44,890 bases of DNA from Fidelibacterota bacterium (lineage in GTDB: Bacteria; Marinisomatota; SORT01). Below, one piece after another: positions 7,555-15,448 of the stretch. The position numbers and the translations under genes were made by a program. The notes beneath the pieces were generated by a model, which ran no database searches, was not told where the DNA came from, and worked only from the letters and a program-made list of their open reading frames with translations. The stretch spans positions 1 to 44,890 of the forward strand of contig JADFMS010000006.1 in assembly GCA_022563775.1 (NCBI GenBank), in the 5' to 3' direction. Every line of letters starts with the position of its first letter. Position 1 is the first letter of the stretch.

Positions 7555-8416
7555 GCTGATGTTTGCACTTATGAGAATTCTGTTTGGAATTCTCAGCGTG
7601 CTTGCGCCCCGGCTTGCAGCCCGATGGGCGTATAAGATGTTTTTTACGCCTATGGGACTTCCGAGACCAGACTCGGAGATGCCGCAGTATGAATCGGCTA
7701 ACCATTCGAGTATGGCATATAACGGAAAAAAAGTTGCGCTGTATACGTGGGGGGATGGCGCTGAAACTATCTTATTGCTTCACGGATGGGCAAGCCGCGG
7801 AACAAGGATGGGGCATTTGGCAGAAGCTTTGGTTGAAAGGGGGTACAAGGTCATCGCATTTGACATGCCGGCTCATGGTGATTCGGAGGGAAAAACCACG
7901 AACCTTTTTGAAATCTCGGAGCTTACAGCCCAAATTTGTGATATGAACGGTCCGATTCACTCGGTAATAGCGCATTCATTCGGCGGAATGGCTTTGTGCA
8001 ATGCGGTTCATCGGTACAATCTGAATGTGAACAGGGCGGTCTTAGTAGCATCTCCGTTCACGATGAAATATATATTCGAAAGTTTTGCAGCTATGATGAA
8101 CATCACTCAAAAAGTTTCGGATATGATGGTCGAGCGAATCCGCAGACGTTTTTTGGAAGAACGGAAGGCAGACGTTTATGAACTTTCCGTAGATTCGTTT
8201 GCAAAGACATTAAATTTTCCGTTCCTCGTTATACACGACAGAGATGATAAAGACATATCGTACAGTCAGGGGGAAGGGTACGCAAATAATCTGCCTGATG
8301 TGGAATTCGTGACTACGGAAGGATTGGGACACAGACGGATACTGAAAGAGCCGGAGATCATGAATAAAATTATCAAATTTGCCTCTGCCGGAAGATTAAT
8401 AAATGAAATAAAATAG
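7541..8416 (+). CDS. Alpha/beta hydrolase
   Basis: The 291-residue protein has an alpha/beta hydrolase fold. The oxyanion-hole strand is ILLLHGWASRG (about residue 77), the nucleophile elbow is VIAHSFGGMAL (Ser about 145), the acid is in FLVIHDRDDKDI (about 232) and the catalytic His is in TEGLGHRRIL (about 262). The hydrophobic N-terminal stretch (LMFALMRILFGILSVLAPRLAARWA) could anchor it to the membrane. The TTG at 7541 has GGAGG ten bases upstream; an ATG at 7559 is an alternative. The gene overlaps the short DUF4386-like frame. Substrate unknown; it heads a plus-strand group with DUF1330 and YHS proteins. Confidence 0.85.
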   Translation: MKLFKLMFALMRILFGILSVLAPRLAARWAYKMFFTPMGLPRPDSEMPQYESANHSSMAYNGKKVALYTWGDGAETILLLHGWASRGTRMGHLAEALVERGYKVIAFDMPAHGDSEGKTTNLFEISELTAQICDMNGPIHSVIAHSFGGMALCNAVHRYNLNVNRAVLVASPFTMKYIFESFAAMMNITQKVSDMMVERIRRRFLEERKADVYELSVDSFAKTLNFPFLVIHDRDDKDISYSQGEGYANNLPDVEFVTTEGLGHRRILKEPEIMNKIIKFASAGRLINEIK

Positions 8417-8427
8417 GAGGTGGAAAA

Positions 8428-8493
8428 ATGAAAACAACAAACCAGAAAAAACAGAAGGAGGGAAAGGATTATGGCAGCGTATATAATCTTTGA
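8428..8493 (+). CDS. Very short ORF (21 codons) overlapping the DUF1330 start
   Basis: TAGGAGGTGG is followed by an ATG at 8428 and 21 codons that end 22 bases inside the next gene. The frame carries the ribosome binding site of that gene (GGAGGGAAAGG) within it, which would couple translation of the two. The sequence is Lys/Gln-rich and unlike any known protein. It may be a coupling leader or a remnant of a lost gene. Confidence 0.3.
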   Translation: MKTTNQKKQKEGKDYGSVYNL

Positions 8494-8758
8494 TGTAGAA
8501 GTCACCGATCCGGCGAAGGCGGATGACTATGCCAAACTTGCTAACGAGTCCCTGGCACCTTTCCAGTCCAAGATAATACTTCATGAAGGTATGGTAGAGG
8601 TATTGGAGGGAGACTGGGAACCCAAGTCGTTGGTAATGGTGGAATTTGAAAGCATGGAGCAAGCTCGGCAGTGGTACAAGTCGCCAGCATACACCAAAGC
8701 AAAGGATATTCTGCACAGGATAGCGTCCTTCAATGTAATCTTAATTGAAGGCGTATAA
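8471..8758 (+). CDS. DUF1330 family protein (dimeric ferredoxin-like fold)
   Basis: The 95-residue protein matches DUF1330, small homodimeric proteins of the alpha+beta barrel type. Diagnostic segments are AYIIFDVEVTDPAKADDYA at the start, the central EVLEGDWEPKSLVMVEF and the SMEQARQWYKSPAYTKAKDI helix, followed by a final beta strand. Biochemical role is not established for the family. It starts inside the preceding short frame and is followed 16 bases later by the YHS gene. Confidence 0.88.
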   Translation: MAAYIIFDVEVTDPAKADDYAKLANESLAPFQSKIILHEGMVEVLEGDWEPKSLVMVEFESMEQARQWYKSPAYTKAKDILHRIASFNVILIEGV

Positions 8759-8774
8759 ATAGGAGGTGTTACGA

Positions 8775-9011
8775 ATGAAAAAGCAAACCGTAGAAAGAGG
8801 AACAATAATGGCAAAAGACCCTGTGTGTGGAATGCAGGTAAACAAAGAGAAGGCGGCAGCGACTAGTGTGTATAAAGGAGAGACCTACTACTTCTGTAAA
8901 TCAGGATGTAAAGCACATTTTGACAAGGACCCGGAAAAGCTATTAGAAGAAGGTCCAATGGGAATGCTCTCGATGATGCGTGAGCTTATACTGGGTATAT
9001 TTAAGAAGTAA
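8775..9011 (+). CDS. YHS domain protein
   Basis: Starting from the ATG at 8775, which has AGGAGG at 8761-8766, the protein has 78 residues; an internal ATG at 8808 would leave the YHS core alone (MAKDPVCGMQV). The domain shows DPVCGMQV, YKGETYYFCKSGCKAHFDKDPEKLL, with the three cysteines of heavy-metal-linked YHS domains. Such small proteins accompany copper or other metal efflux ATPases and RND systems, and here a TolC/RND pair follows after a 221-base gap. Metal binding is a family-based inference. Confidence 0.9.
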   Translation: MKKQTVERGTIMAKDPVCGMQVNKEKAAATSVYKGETYYFCKSGCKAHFDKDPEKLLEEGPMGMLSMMRELILGIFKK

Positions 9012-9162
9012 GCATAAGGAGGAGATACGAGGTCGAAAACCCATCACCACCACCATCGAAAATATTCGCGCATTGGTATATGGCGGCTTAACGTTTAGTG
9101 AGGAGAGAAATTAACAGACGGACATCATGCGGGTGGACCACACAGAATATGAAATACTGACA

Positions 9163-9191
9163 TTGACTTAAAACCGATTGAAACATAGTTT
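9163..9191 (+). promoter_or_regulatory. Probable sigma70 promoter for the TolC-RND pair
   Basis: TTGACT at 9163-9168 and TAGTTT at 9186-9191 lie 17 bases apart, about 40 bases ahead of the TolC-like start, which has its own GTAGGAGAT site. The spacing is ideal; the -10 box is weak. The remainder of 9012-9162 has no gene. Near its start, an AGGAGGAG site at 9017 precedes a frame without a start codon that contains five consecutive His codons. Confidence 0.5.
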
Positions 9192-9232
9192 ATTGAAACC
9201 AATTTTTCTATAACACGTAGGAGATAAACAAG

Positions 9233-10699
9233 ATGAAATTGAAAGAATTAAATTCCGCTGTTCAGATACCGACACTGATTTTGCTCTTTGCACTTGTGAG
9301 CAATGCAAGCATCGCAAACGCTCAGGAAACCGAGTCTTTGCAATCCGTTACGCTGACAGAATTTTTAAGTCAATTGAAAAACGAACATCCTCTATTTACT
9401 AAAGAGAACTTGACCTCTGAAATATTCCGAACCCGGCAACAAAGTTTAGCGGGAGTTCAAGACTGGAATTTTGCTACTTCTCTCGGCTACTTTTCCCAAG
9501 AGCCTGTCATAAATTTTTCCGGTCCCGATAAGACGGTCGGCGGTTCCTTTAACAGCGGCATAGAGAAAATATTTTGGGGCACGGGTGGGCGATTATCAAC
9601 AACTCTTACTACAACAAGCCTGAAATTTACCCTACCGGATTTACCAGAATTTGCAGCTTTCCCCACCGACTGGTATCAAAGCGAGATTGCTCTTACCTAC
9701 ATCCACCCTCTTATGAAAAACCGAAGGGGCTTCCTCGACAGGTTGCAGTATAATCTCATGCAATTCGATATTGACGCCTCAGAGATCAATGCTCTTGAAA
9801 ATGAGGAAAACTTTCTTACAGAATCCGCAAGTAAATTTCTTAACTGGGTATTCCTTGTCGAACAACGGAATATAATTGAAGAGCGCCTCAACCTAAGCAG
9901 AACCGAGCTCGAACGAACCGAGCGTAAAAGAAAAGCCAATCTTGTTGAGAAGGTCGATCTCATCCGTGCGGGCGACGCTGTCCGGATCGCGGAGCAGAAC
10001 TTGTTCTTAACTGAATCACGGTTAAAGGGACTGAAAGCCGAGTTGGCTGTCCTTACTCAACAAAGTGATTACGATAACATAACCCCTAAGTATGAACTTT
10101 ACATTACGGAATCACTTCCGCCTTTGGAGGAGGTATCGGCACAAATTGAAACAGATTCTCGTTTAGTCAGAATGTTGAGCATCCGTATAGAACAGTTAAA
10201 TCTCGCCCGAAGGGGGTTCAAAGAGACCGCTAAACCGAATTTAGGCTTGGTCGCTCAGGTCAGCAAAAAAGAGTTGGATGAAGGCTTGGGCGGAAGTTTC
10301 GGTCTGGAAAAAACAGACGCATTGGTCGCTATTCAGTTCAGCGTTCCGTTAGGCAACAACAGAGCGAAATCGAATATCAGCAGGACCGATGTTCAGATAG
10401 CGCAACTTCAAAGCCAGGTTAAAGAAGTGATCATAGGATTAAATTCAATGATCTCAAATCTTCATACGCAAATGACCGAGATGGAGAAAGTGCTTCAGCT
10501 TAATATTGAGCAAATAAATTCTTCGCGTGAAAAAACCGAAGAAGAATTGAAACTATATAATCAAGGGCGGGGTGATCTCACTTTTGTGATACAGAGCAGG
10601 GATAATGAACAGAATGCCAAGCTGCTTTATGCGGTAAACGCTTTTACTTATCATACATTATTCATCCAATATCGCTCACTCACCGACCAACTTTTATGA
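9233..10699 (+). CDS. TolC family outer-membrane efflux protein
   Basis: The 488-residue protein starts with a signal peptide (PTLILLFALVSNASIANAQ, cut near residue 30). Two long helical OEP repeats follow: about 170-290, with LSRTELERTERKRKANLVEKVDLIRAGDAV, and about 390-480, with SSREKTEEELKLYNQGRGDLTFVIQSRDNEQNA. The latter is the typical end of TolC-type trimers that form outer-membrane exit ducts. It is followed 36 bases later by an RND permease, its likely partner. No periplasmic adaptor gene is found between or beside them, which is unusual for a tripartite pump. Confidence 0.88.
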   Translation: MKLKELNSAVQIPTLILLFALVSNASIANAQETESLQSVTLTEFLSQLKNEHPLFTKENLTSEIFRTRQQSLAGVQDWNFATSLGYFSQEPVINFSGPDKTVGGSFNSGIEKIFWGTGGRLSTTLTTTSLKFTLPDLPEFAAFPTDWYQSEIALTYIHPLMKNRRGFLDRLQYNLMQFDIDASEINALENEENFLTESASKFLNWVFLVEQRNIIEERLNLSRTELERTERKRKANLVEKVDLIRAGDAVRIAEQNLFLTESRLKGLKAELAVLTQQSDYDNITPKYELYITESLPPLEEVSAQIETDSRLVRMLSIRIEQLNLARRGFKETAKPNLGLVAQVSKKELDEGLGGSFGLEKTDALVAIQFSVPLGNNRAKSNISRTDVQIAQLQSQVKEVIIGLNSMISNLHTQMTEMEKVLQLNIEQINSSREKTEEELKLYNQGRGDLTFVIQSRDNEQNAKLLYAVNAFTYHTLFIQYRSLTDQLL

Positions 10700-10735
10700 C
10701 TATTTTCAGATATTAAACGTTATGGAGCATCATAA

Positions 10736-13700
10736 ATGAAGAGACTTATTCGATTTTTTGCCGAACGCCATCTACTTGCCAATTTACTGATAGTTGTTAT
10801 TCTAATAATTGGGTTAGGTTCTGCCCGAACCATCAAAAGAAATATGTTCCCATCCGTGGACTTTGGTCAGTTGATGATCACGACCCGCTATCCCGGCGCC
10901 TCACCGGAAGATGTGGAACTCAATGTAACGAATCCGCTTGAAAAGGAACTCGGCAGTGTCGACGGAATCGACCTGATGACTTCGTATTCTATGGAGAATA
11001 TATCTGTAATCAGCATAAACATTGACACTGATGTAGATGATAGCGAAAAAGTTAAAAGAGATATCAGAGATGCCGTTAACAGGGTTACGGAATTTCCCCC
11101 GGAGGTAAGCGAATCACCATATATATTCGAGATTACAACTGATAATATAGAAATTATCTGGATCGGAGTTGCCGGTGAAGTGCCTTACCCGGAGCTGAGA
11201 GAATACGCCAAAGGGTTCAGGAAAAAACTTGAAAACGTCAATGGTGTATCTCGTGTTGATGAAAAAGGGCTTCATGACCGCGAGATAAAAGTTGAGGTCT
11301 CAACTGCGGCGATAGAGGCATATCAAATTCCACTCAAAGATCTTGTATCTGCTATCCAAGGGCGAAATATTCGCGCTACAGGAGGATCATTTGAATCATA
11401 CACAAGCGATAAGAATATCGTCACGTTGGCTCAATTCAGAACACCCGAAGAGGTAGGTGAAGTTATAGTCCGTTCAACATTTGAGGGTCCTCATATCCTG
11501 GTCAAGGACCTCGCTACGATTGACGACGGCTTCGAACCGGAAAAGGTGCGATTCAGAATGAACGGTAAACAGGCTATCGGATTCACCGTCTTCAAAAAGG
11601 GGAATTCCGATATCATCAGGGTAAACGATGCCATATTGCAATTGATGGAAGACGAAAGAGATAAAGTTCCTAAAGGAATTGAATTACTGCATGCGTCTGA
11701 AAAATCACGATTTGTAAAGAACAGACTAAACATTCTCGCTAATAACGGAGCTATAGGCCTGATAATGGTCAGCGTCGTACTCGTTGTGTTCCTGAATTTC
11801 ACTACCGCTTTTTGGGTAGCCATGGGGATACCGTTAGCGATGATGAGCGTACTCATCCTGGCGCCGCTGTTTGATATAACCATCCAACTGATATCGCTTA
11901 TGGGAATGGTTATTGTCATCGGACTGATAGTTGATGATGCCATTGTCATCGCCGAAAATATACACCGCCACCGTGAAAAAGGTAAATCGGCCCTTGATTC
12001 GACAGTTGACGGGGTCTACGGTGTCATTAAACCTGTTTTTGCTACTATCATCACAACAGCGCTTGCATTCGGAACAATGTTTTTTATGACAGGTATAATG
12101 GGCAAATTTATCGTTTCAATCCCCATCGTTGTCATACTCGCTTTAGGAGTTTCATTTTTTGAATCACTCATCATTCTTCCCTCCCACATTATGAAAGGGA
12201 TGGAAAAGAGGGAGAAGAAGCGTTTGGCGAAAACAGGTTCAGCTGATAATCCCAAACTCAAAAATGATTGGTTTATCCGGGTGAGAGTTAAGTTTCAGCG
12301 ACTCATGGCAATTACACTTACTTATCGGTACGTCATTTTCTTAGTGTTTATAGTTATGTTGATTGGTGCGGTCAGTTTTGCATATCTGCATATGCAATTT
12401 ATTTTGTTTCCGGGCAATACTGCCGAAAACTTCTTCATCACGGTTGAGCTCCCTACAGGCTCCTCTCTCGATGCGACTGAAGACAAGATAAAAGAGATAG
12501 AAGCTGTCTTACAAGCTCTGCCTGAAGATGAAATACAGTCGCATATGGCAATTCTCGGAAGTCTCGGAGGGGGCGGATTCTTTACACCGGGTGAAAGCGA
12601 AAACTGGGCATTCATAATCGTAACGTTGACTCCTTATAACGAGCGAAAAAGAAATGCCAACATGATAGTGGCGCATCTTAGAGAGCAGACAGACAAACTC
12701 GAAGGCTTCGATGCCGTAAGATATAGGGTAGACGCAGGAGGTCCTCCCGTCGGTCGCCCGATCGCCATTCGTGTAATTGGCGCAGACAATGATATGAGAA
12801 CTTTGCTCGCCGATTCTGTGACCGCATATTTAGCGAGCATCAAAGGCGTTACGGATATTGACAGAGACGATAAACTCGGTAAAGAGCAAGTAGAGATAAA
12901 GATTAACTATCCGAGGCTTTCGGAATTAGGACTCACAGTCGCCGATATAGCCCAAAACGTCCGGCTCGCATACGACGGACAGGTCGTTACGAGAGTTCGA
13001 TACGGTGACGAAGATGTCGGTTTCCGTGTCATCCTCGAAGAATCTACCCGCAATAAACCTGACTACCTCAGCGAGCTGAAGATCCCCAACAAGAGCGGCA
13101 GATTGATTCAGCTGAAAGAAGTGGCGCAATTTGAAATTGGACCGGGTCCCTCCCGTTATTTTCATTACGAGGAGGAACGCACTGTCACTATCACCGCAGA
13201 CATCGCTTCGGGTGATCTAACTCCTCTTCAGGCAACTCAAAAAGCCGTCGACCATTTTGACCTCACTACAGACTGGCCCGGAATGAGATTCGTAATCGGC
13301 GGAGAAGCCGAAAAGACACAGGAATCTGTCGTCAGTCTCGGCATAACCATGTTGACGGCTCTCGTAGGAATTTACTTTGTTCTGATACTCCTCTTTAATT
13401 CAGTGACCCAACCGTTATTGGTCGTGATAGCAATCCCGTTCGGACTCATCGGAGTCATCGGCGCATTTGCGATGCACGGAGAACCGTTAGGCTTCCTGGC
13501 GATAATGGGGGTCATCGGTCTTATGGGTGTTGTGGTGAACGATTCGCTCATACTTGTGAATTATATTAATATCCATCGTGAATCTGAACCCGATAAGAAG
13601 ATCAAGCGGATAGTCGCCGAAGGAACCGCAACACGTCTGCGTCCGATAATTCTTACTTCGATAACGACCATTGCCGGTGTTCTTCCTTTAGCTTACGGAC

Positions 13701-13864
13701 TTGGCGGTTCTGACCCGTTCATAGCTCCGATGGCATTGGCGCTCGGATATGGTATACTGTTCGCAACACCACTTACTCTTATACTCCTTCCCTGCCTTTA
13801 CATGATATTGGATGATATAGGCAGAGGATTCGGATTTTTGAAAGGTTTTGTTTTTAAAGGTTAG
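10736..13864 (+). CDS. RND efflux transporter, AcrB/MexB-type inner-membrane permease
   Basis: The 1042-residue protein has the full RND length: one N-terminal membrane helix, two large periplasmic loops and two blocks of membrane helices. The proton-relay helix 4 carries the paired aspartates in LIVDDAIVIAENIHRHREKG (about residue 403). The second half has the matching GVVVNDSLILVNYIN. Porter-domain landmarks MFPSVDFGQLMITTRYPGASPEDVE are at the start. It would export small molecules with the preceding TolC protein. Lack of an adaptor gene and the long first periplasmic part make an AcrB-like function likely but the substrate unknown. The PadR regulator upstream is a plausible controller. 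Confidence 0.92.
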   Translation: MKRLIRFFAERHLLANLLIVVILIIGLGSARTIKRNMFPSVDFGQLMITTRYPGASPEDVELNVTNPLEKELGSVDGIDLMTSYSMENISVISINIDTDVDDSEKVKRDIRDAVNRVTEFPPEVSESPYIFEITTDNIEIIWIGVAGEVPYPELREYAKGFRKKLENVNGVSRVDEKGLHDREIKVEVSTAAIEAYQIPLKDLVSAIQGRNIRATGGSFESYTSDKNIVTLAQFRTPEEVGEVIVRSTFEGPHILVKDLATIDDGFEPEKVRFRMNGKQAIGFTVFKKGNSDIIRVNDAILQLMEDERDKVPKGIELLHASEKSRFVKNRLNILANNGAIGLIMVSVVLVVFLNFTTAFWVAMGIPLAMMSVLILAPLFDITIQLISLMGMVIVIGLIVDDAIVIAENIHRHREKGKSALDSTVDGVYGVIKPVFATIITTALAFGTMFFMTGIMGKFIVSIPIVVILALGVSFFESLIILPSHIMKGMEKREKKRLAKTGSADNPKLKNDWFIRVRVKFQRLMAITLTYRYVIFLVFIVMLIGAVSFAYLHMQFILFPGNTAENFFITVELPTGSSLDATEDKIKEIEAVLQALPEDEIQSHMAILGSLGGGGFFTPGESENWAFIIVTLTPYNERKRNANMIVAHLREQTDKLEGFDAVRYRVDAGGPPVGRPIAIRVIGADNDMRTLLADSVTAYLASIKGVTDIDRDDKLGKEQVEIKINYPRLSELGLTVADIAQNVRLAYDGQVVTRVRYGDEDVGFRVILEESTRNKPDYLSELKIPNKSGRLIQLKEVAQFEIGPGPSRYFHYEEERTVTITADIASGDLTPLQATQKAVDHFDLTTDWPGMRFVIGGEAEKTQESVVSLGITMLTALVGIYFVLILLFNSVTQPLLVVIAIPFGLIGVIGAFAMHGEPLGFLAIMGVIGLMGVVVNDSLILVNYINIHRESEPDKKIKRIVAEGTATRLRPIILTSITTIAGVLPLAYGLGGSDPFIAPMALALGYGILFATPLTLILLPCLYMILDDIGRGFGFLKGFVFKG

Positions 13865-13875
13865 GTGGTTTTGGA

Positions 13876-14130
13876 GTGCGAGTAAGGGCTTGCCCAGATC
13901 GCCACTATCTGTGCTCTTTACACACCCCGTCTTTTGGCTTCGCCAAAATCCACCCCTCTTGATAGAGGGGAATAGTTCGCATCAAAGATGCGAAGTGCAT
14001 GGTCAGGATGCCGCCGCCGATGGCGGGACTTTGAAAATCCTGACTCGCAAAGTAATCTCATTCAAAGATAGCATATCTTTTGGAGTGCATTTACTGCGTC
14101 AATGCGACATCAACACAGTTGATGTACTCT
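13876..14130. repeat. Composite multi-hairpin repeat element, copy 1
   Basis: This stretch fills the gap between the RND gene and murA. In order it shows a GTGCGAGTAAGGG tag, the ACACCCCGTC block with a TTTTGGC-TTC-GCCAAAA hairpin, a CCCCTCTTGATAGAGGGG hairpin, TTCGCATC-AAA-GATGCGAA, CCGCCGATGGCGGGAC, the reversed tag AATCCTGACTCGCA, and an end module containing CATCAACACAGTTGATG. Positions 13913-13973 are identical over 61 bases to 22073-22133. The end module (14079-14130) recurs inverted at 22203-22260. It is non-coding. The hairpins may also end transcription from both converging genes. Confidence 0.85.
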
Positions 14131-14173
14131 AAAATTACACACCATACGGTTTATCGGTAACAATGATAGTATT

Positions 14174-15436
14174 CTAAATCTCCGGGCCGCTCTCTCTTCT
14201 GATATCGGCGCCGATGCCGCGTAATTTATTTTCGAGATCCTCATATCCTCTATCCAGATGATAGATGCGATGAAGTTCTGTTCGTCCTTCAGCCATCAGC
14301 CCGGCGATTACCATGCTTGCGCTCGCCCTTATATCCGTTGACATGATCGGCGCTCCCTTCAACTTTTCAACGCCGTTGACGATAGCGGAATTCCCTTTAA
14401 GCTTCACGTCAATACCAAGCCTCACGAGTTCAGGCACATGAGTAAAGCGGTCTTCATAAACAGTATCTGTAACAACGCTTTTGCCTTCTGCCGTAGCCAT
14501 CAGCGCAATCCATTGCGCCTGCATATCGGTCGGATAACCGGGATAGATATCTGTTACAACATCCGTGGCTTTGAGTCGAGCGCCTGAAGTTACTCTAATG
14601 CTCTTCTCATTCAGCTCTAAATTCACACCAGCTTCCTTTAGCTTATCCGTCAGTGCTGTGAGATGGTTCGGGTCAAGACCGTCAACCAAGACGTCCCCTC
14701 CTACTGCCGCCGCCGTGAGTAGATATGTGCCTGCTTCTATCCTGTCTGGTATCACGTCAAATTCAATCGGTCGGAGTTCACTGACACCGTTGATATGCAG
14801 AACGTTCGTCTCTCTTCCCCTGATCTCCGCGCCCATCTGATTCAGAAAATCAATCAGGCAGACTATCTCCGGTTCGCGGGCGGCGTTCTCTATGATCGTC
14901 TCCCCTTCAGCCAATACAGAAGCCATCAAGAGATTTCCGGTTGCGCCGACGCTTGAAATATCGAGATGAAGCAATGCGCCTTTAAGTCCGTCGGTTTCTA
15001 TATTTATGTAGCCTTCTTCGAGTGTGATATTACCGCCTAATTTTTCTATGCCTTTGAGATGAAGGTCTACGGGTCTCGGTCCCCAGGCGCATCCGCCCGG
15101 TAGGCTTATCTTCGCTCTTCCGAATCGAGCTGTAAGCGGTCCGAGCGCATAAAATGACGCCCTCATGGTTTTGACTAAATCGTACGGAGCTTCGGGATTG
15201 TCCGCGTTCGTGGCGTCTATCTCCATCACGCCGTCTTCAAAGGTCAGTTCCGCTCCGATTATCCTGAGCAGTTTTGCCATCGTCCAGGTGTCACGAAGAT
15301 TCGGAACGTTACGTATCACGTTCTTGCCCTTGACGAGTAGAGAAGCTGCCATCAGGGGCAGACACGCATTTTTCGCCCCGCTGATATTGATCGTGCCGTT
15401 CAATGGTTTCCCGCCGTGAATCACAAATTTATCCAT
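14174..15436 (-). CDS. murA: UDP-N-acetylglucosamine 1-carboxyvinyltransferase
   Basis: MurA catalyses the first committed step of peptidoglycan synthesis, adding enolpyruvate from PEP to UDP-GlcNAc. The 420-residue length is standard. Substrate-binding ISGAKNACLPLMAASLL (Lys about 22) is present, and the active-site loop LPGGCAWGPRPVDLH keeps the catalytic cysteine, which predicts sensitivity to fosfomycin. The later YPGYPTDMQAQW segment supplies the conserved Asp. It is the last gene of the six-gene minus-strand operon, 12 bases after recN, and is followed by the composite repeat. Confidence 0.97.
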   Translation of the reverse strand: MDKFVIHGGKPLNGTINISGAKNACLPLMAASLLVKGKNVIRNVPNLRDTWTMAKLLRIIGAELTFEDGVMEIDATNADNPEAPYDLVKTMRASFYALGPLTARFGRAKISLPGGCAWGPRPVDLHLKGIEKLGGNITLEEGYINIETDGLKGALLHLDISSVGATGNLLMASVLAEGETIIENAAREPEIVCLIDFLNQMGAEIRGRETNVLHINGVSELRPIEFDVIPDRIEAGTYLLTAAAVGGDVLVDGLDPNHLTALTDKLKEAGVNLELNEKSIRVTSGARLKATDVVTDIYPGYPTDMQAQWIALMATAEGKSVVTDTVYEDRFTHVPELVRLGIDVKLKGNSAIVNGVEKLKGAPIMSTDIRASASMVIAGLMAEGRTELHRIYHLDRGYEDLENKLRGIGADIRRESGPEI

Positions 15437-15448
15437 AATCTCCCCCTC

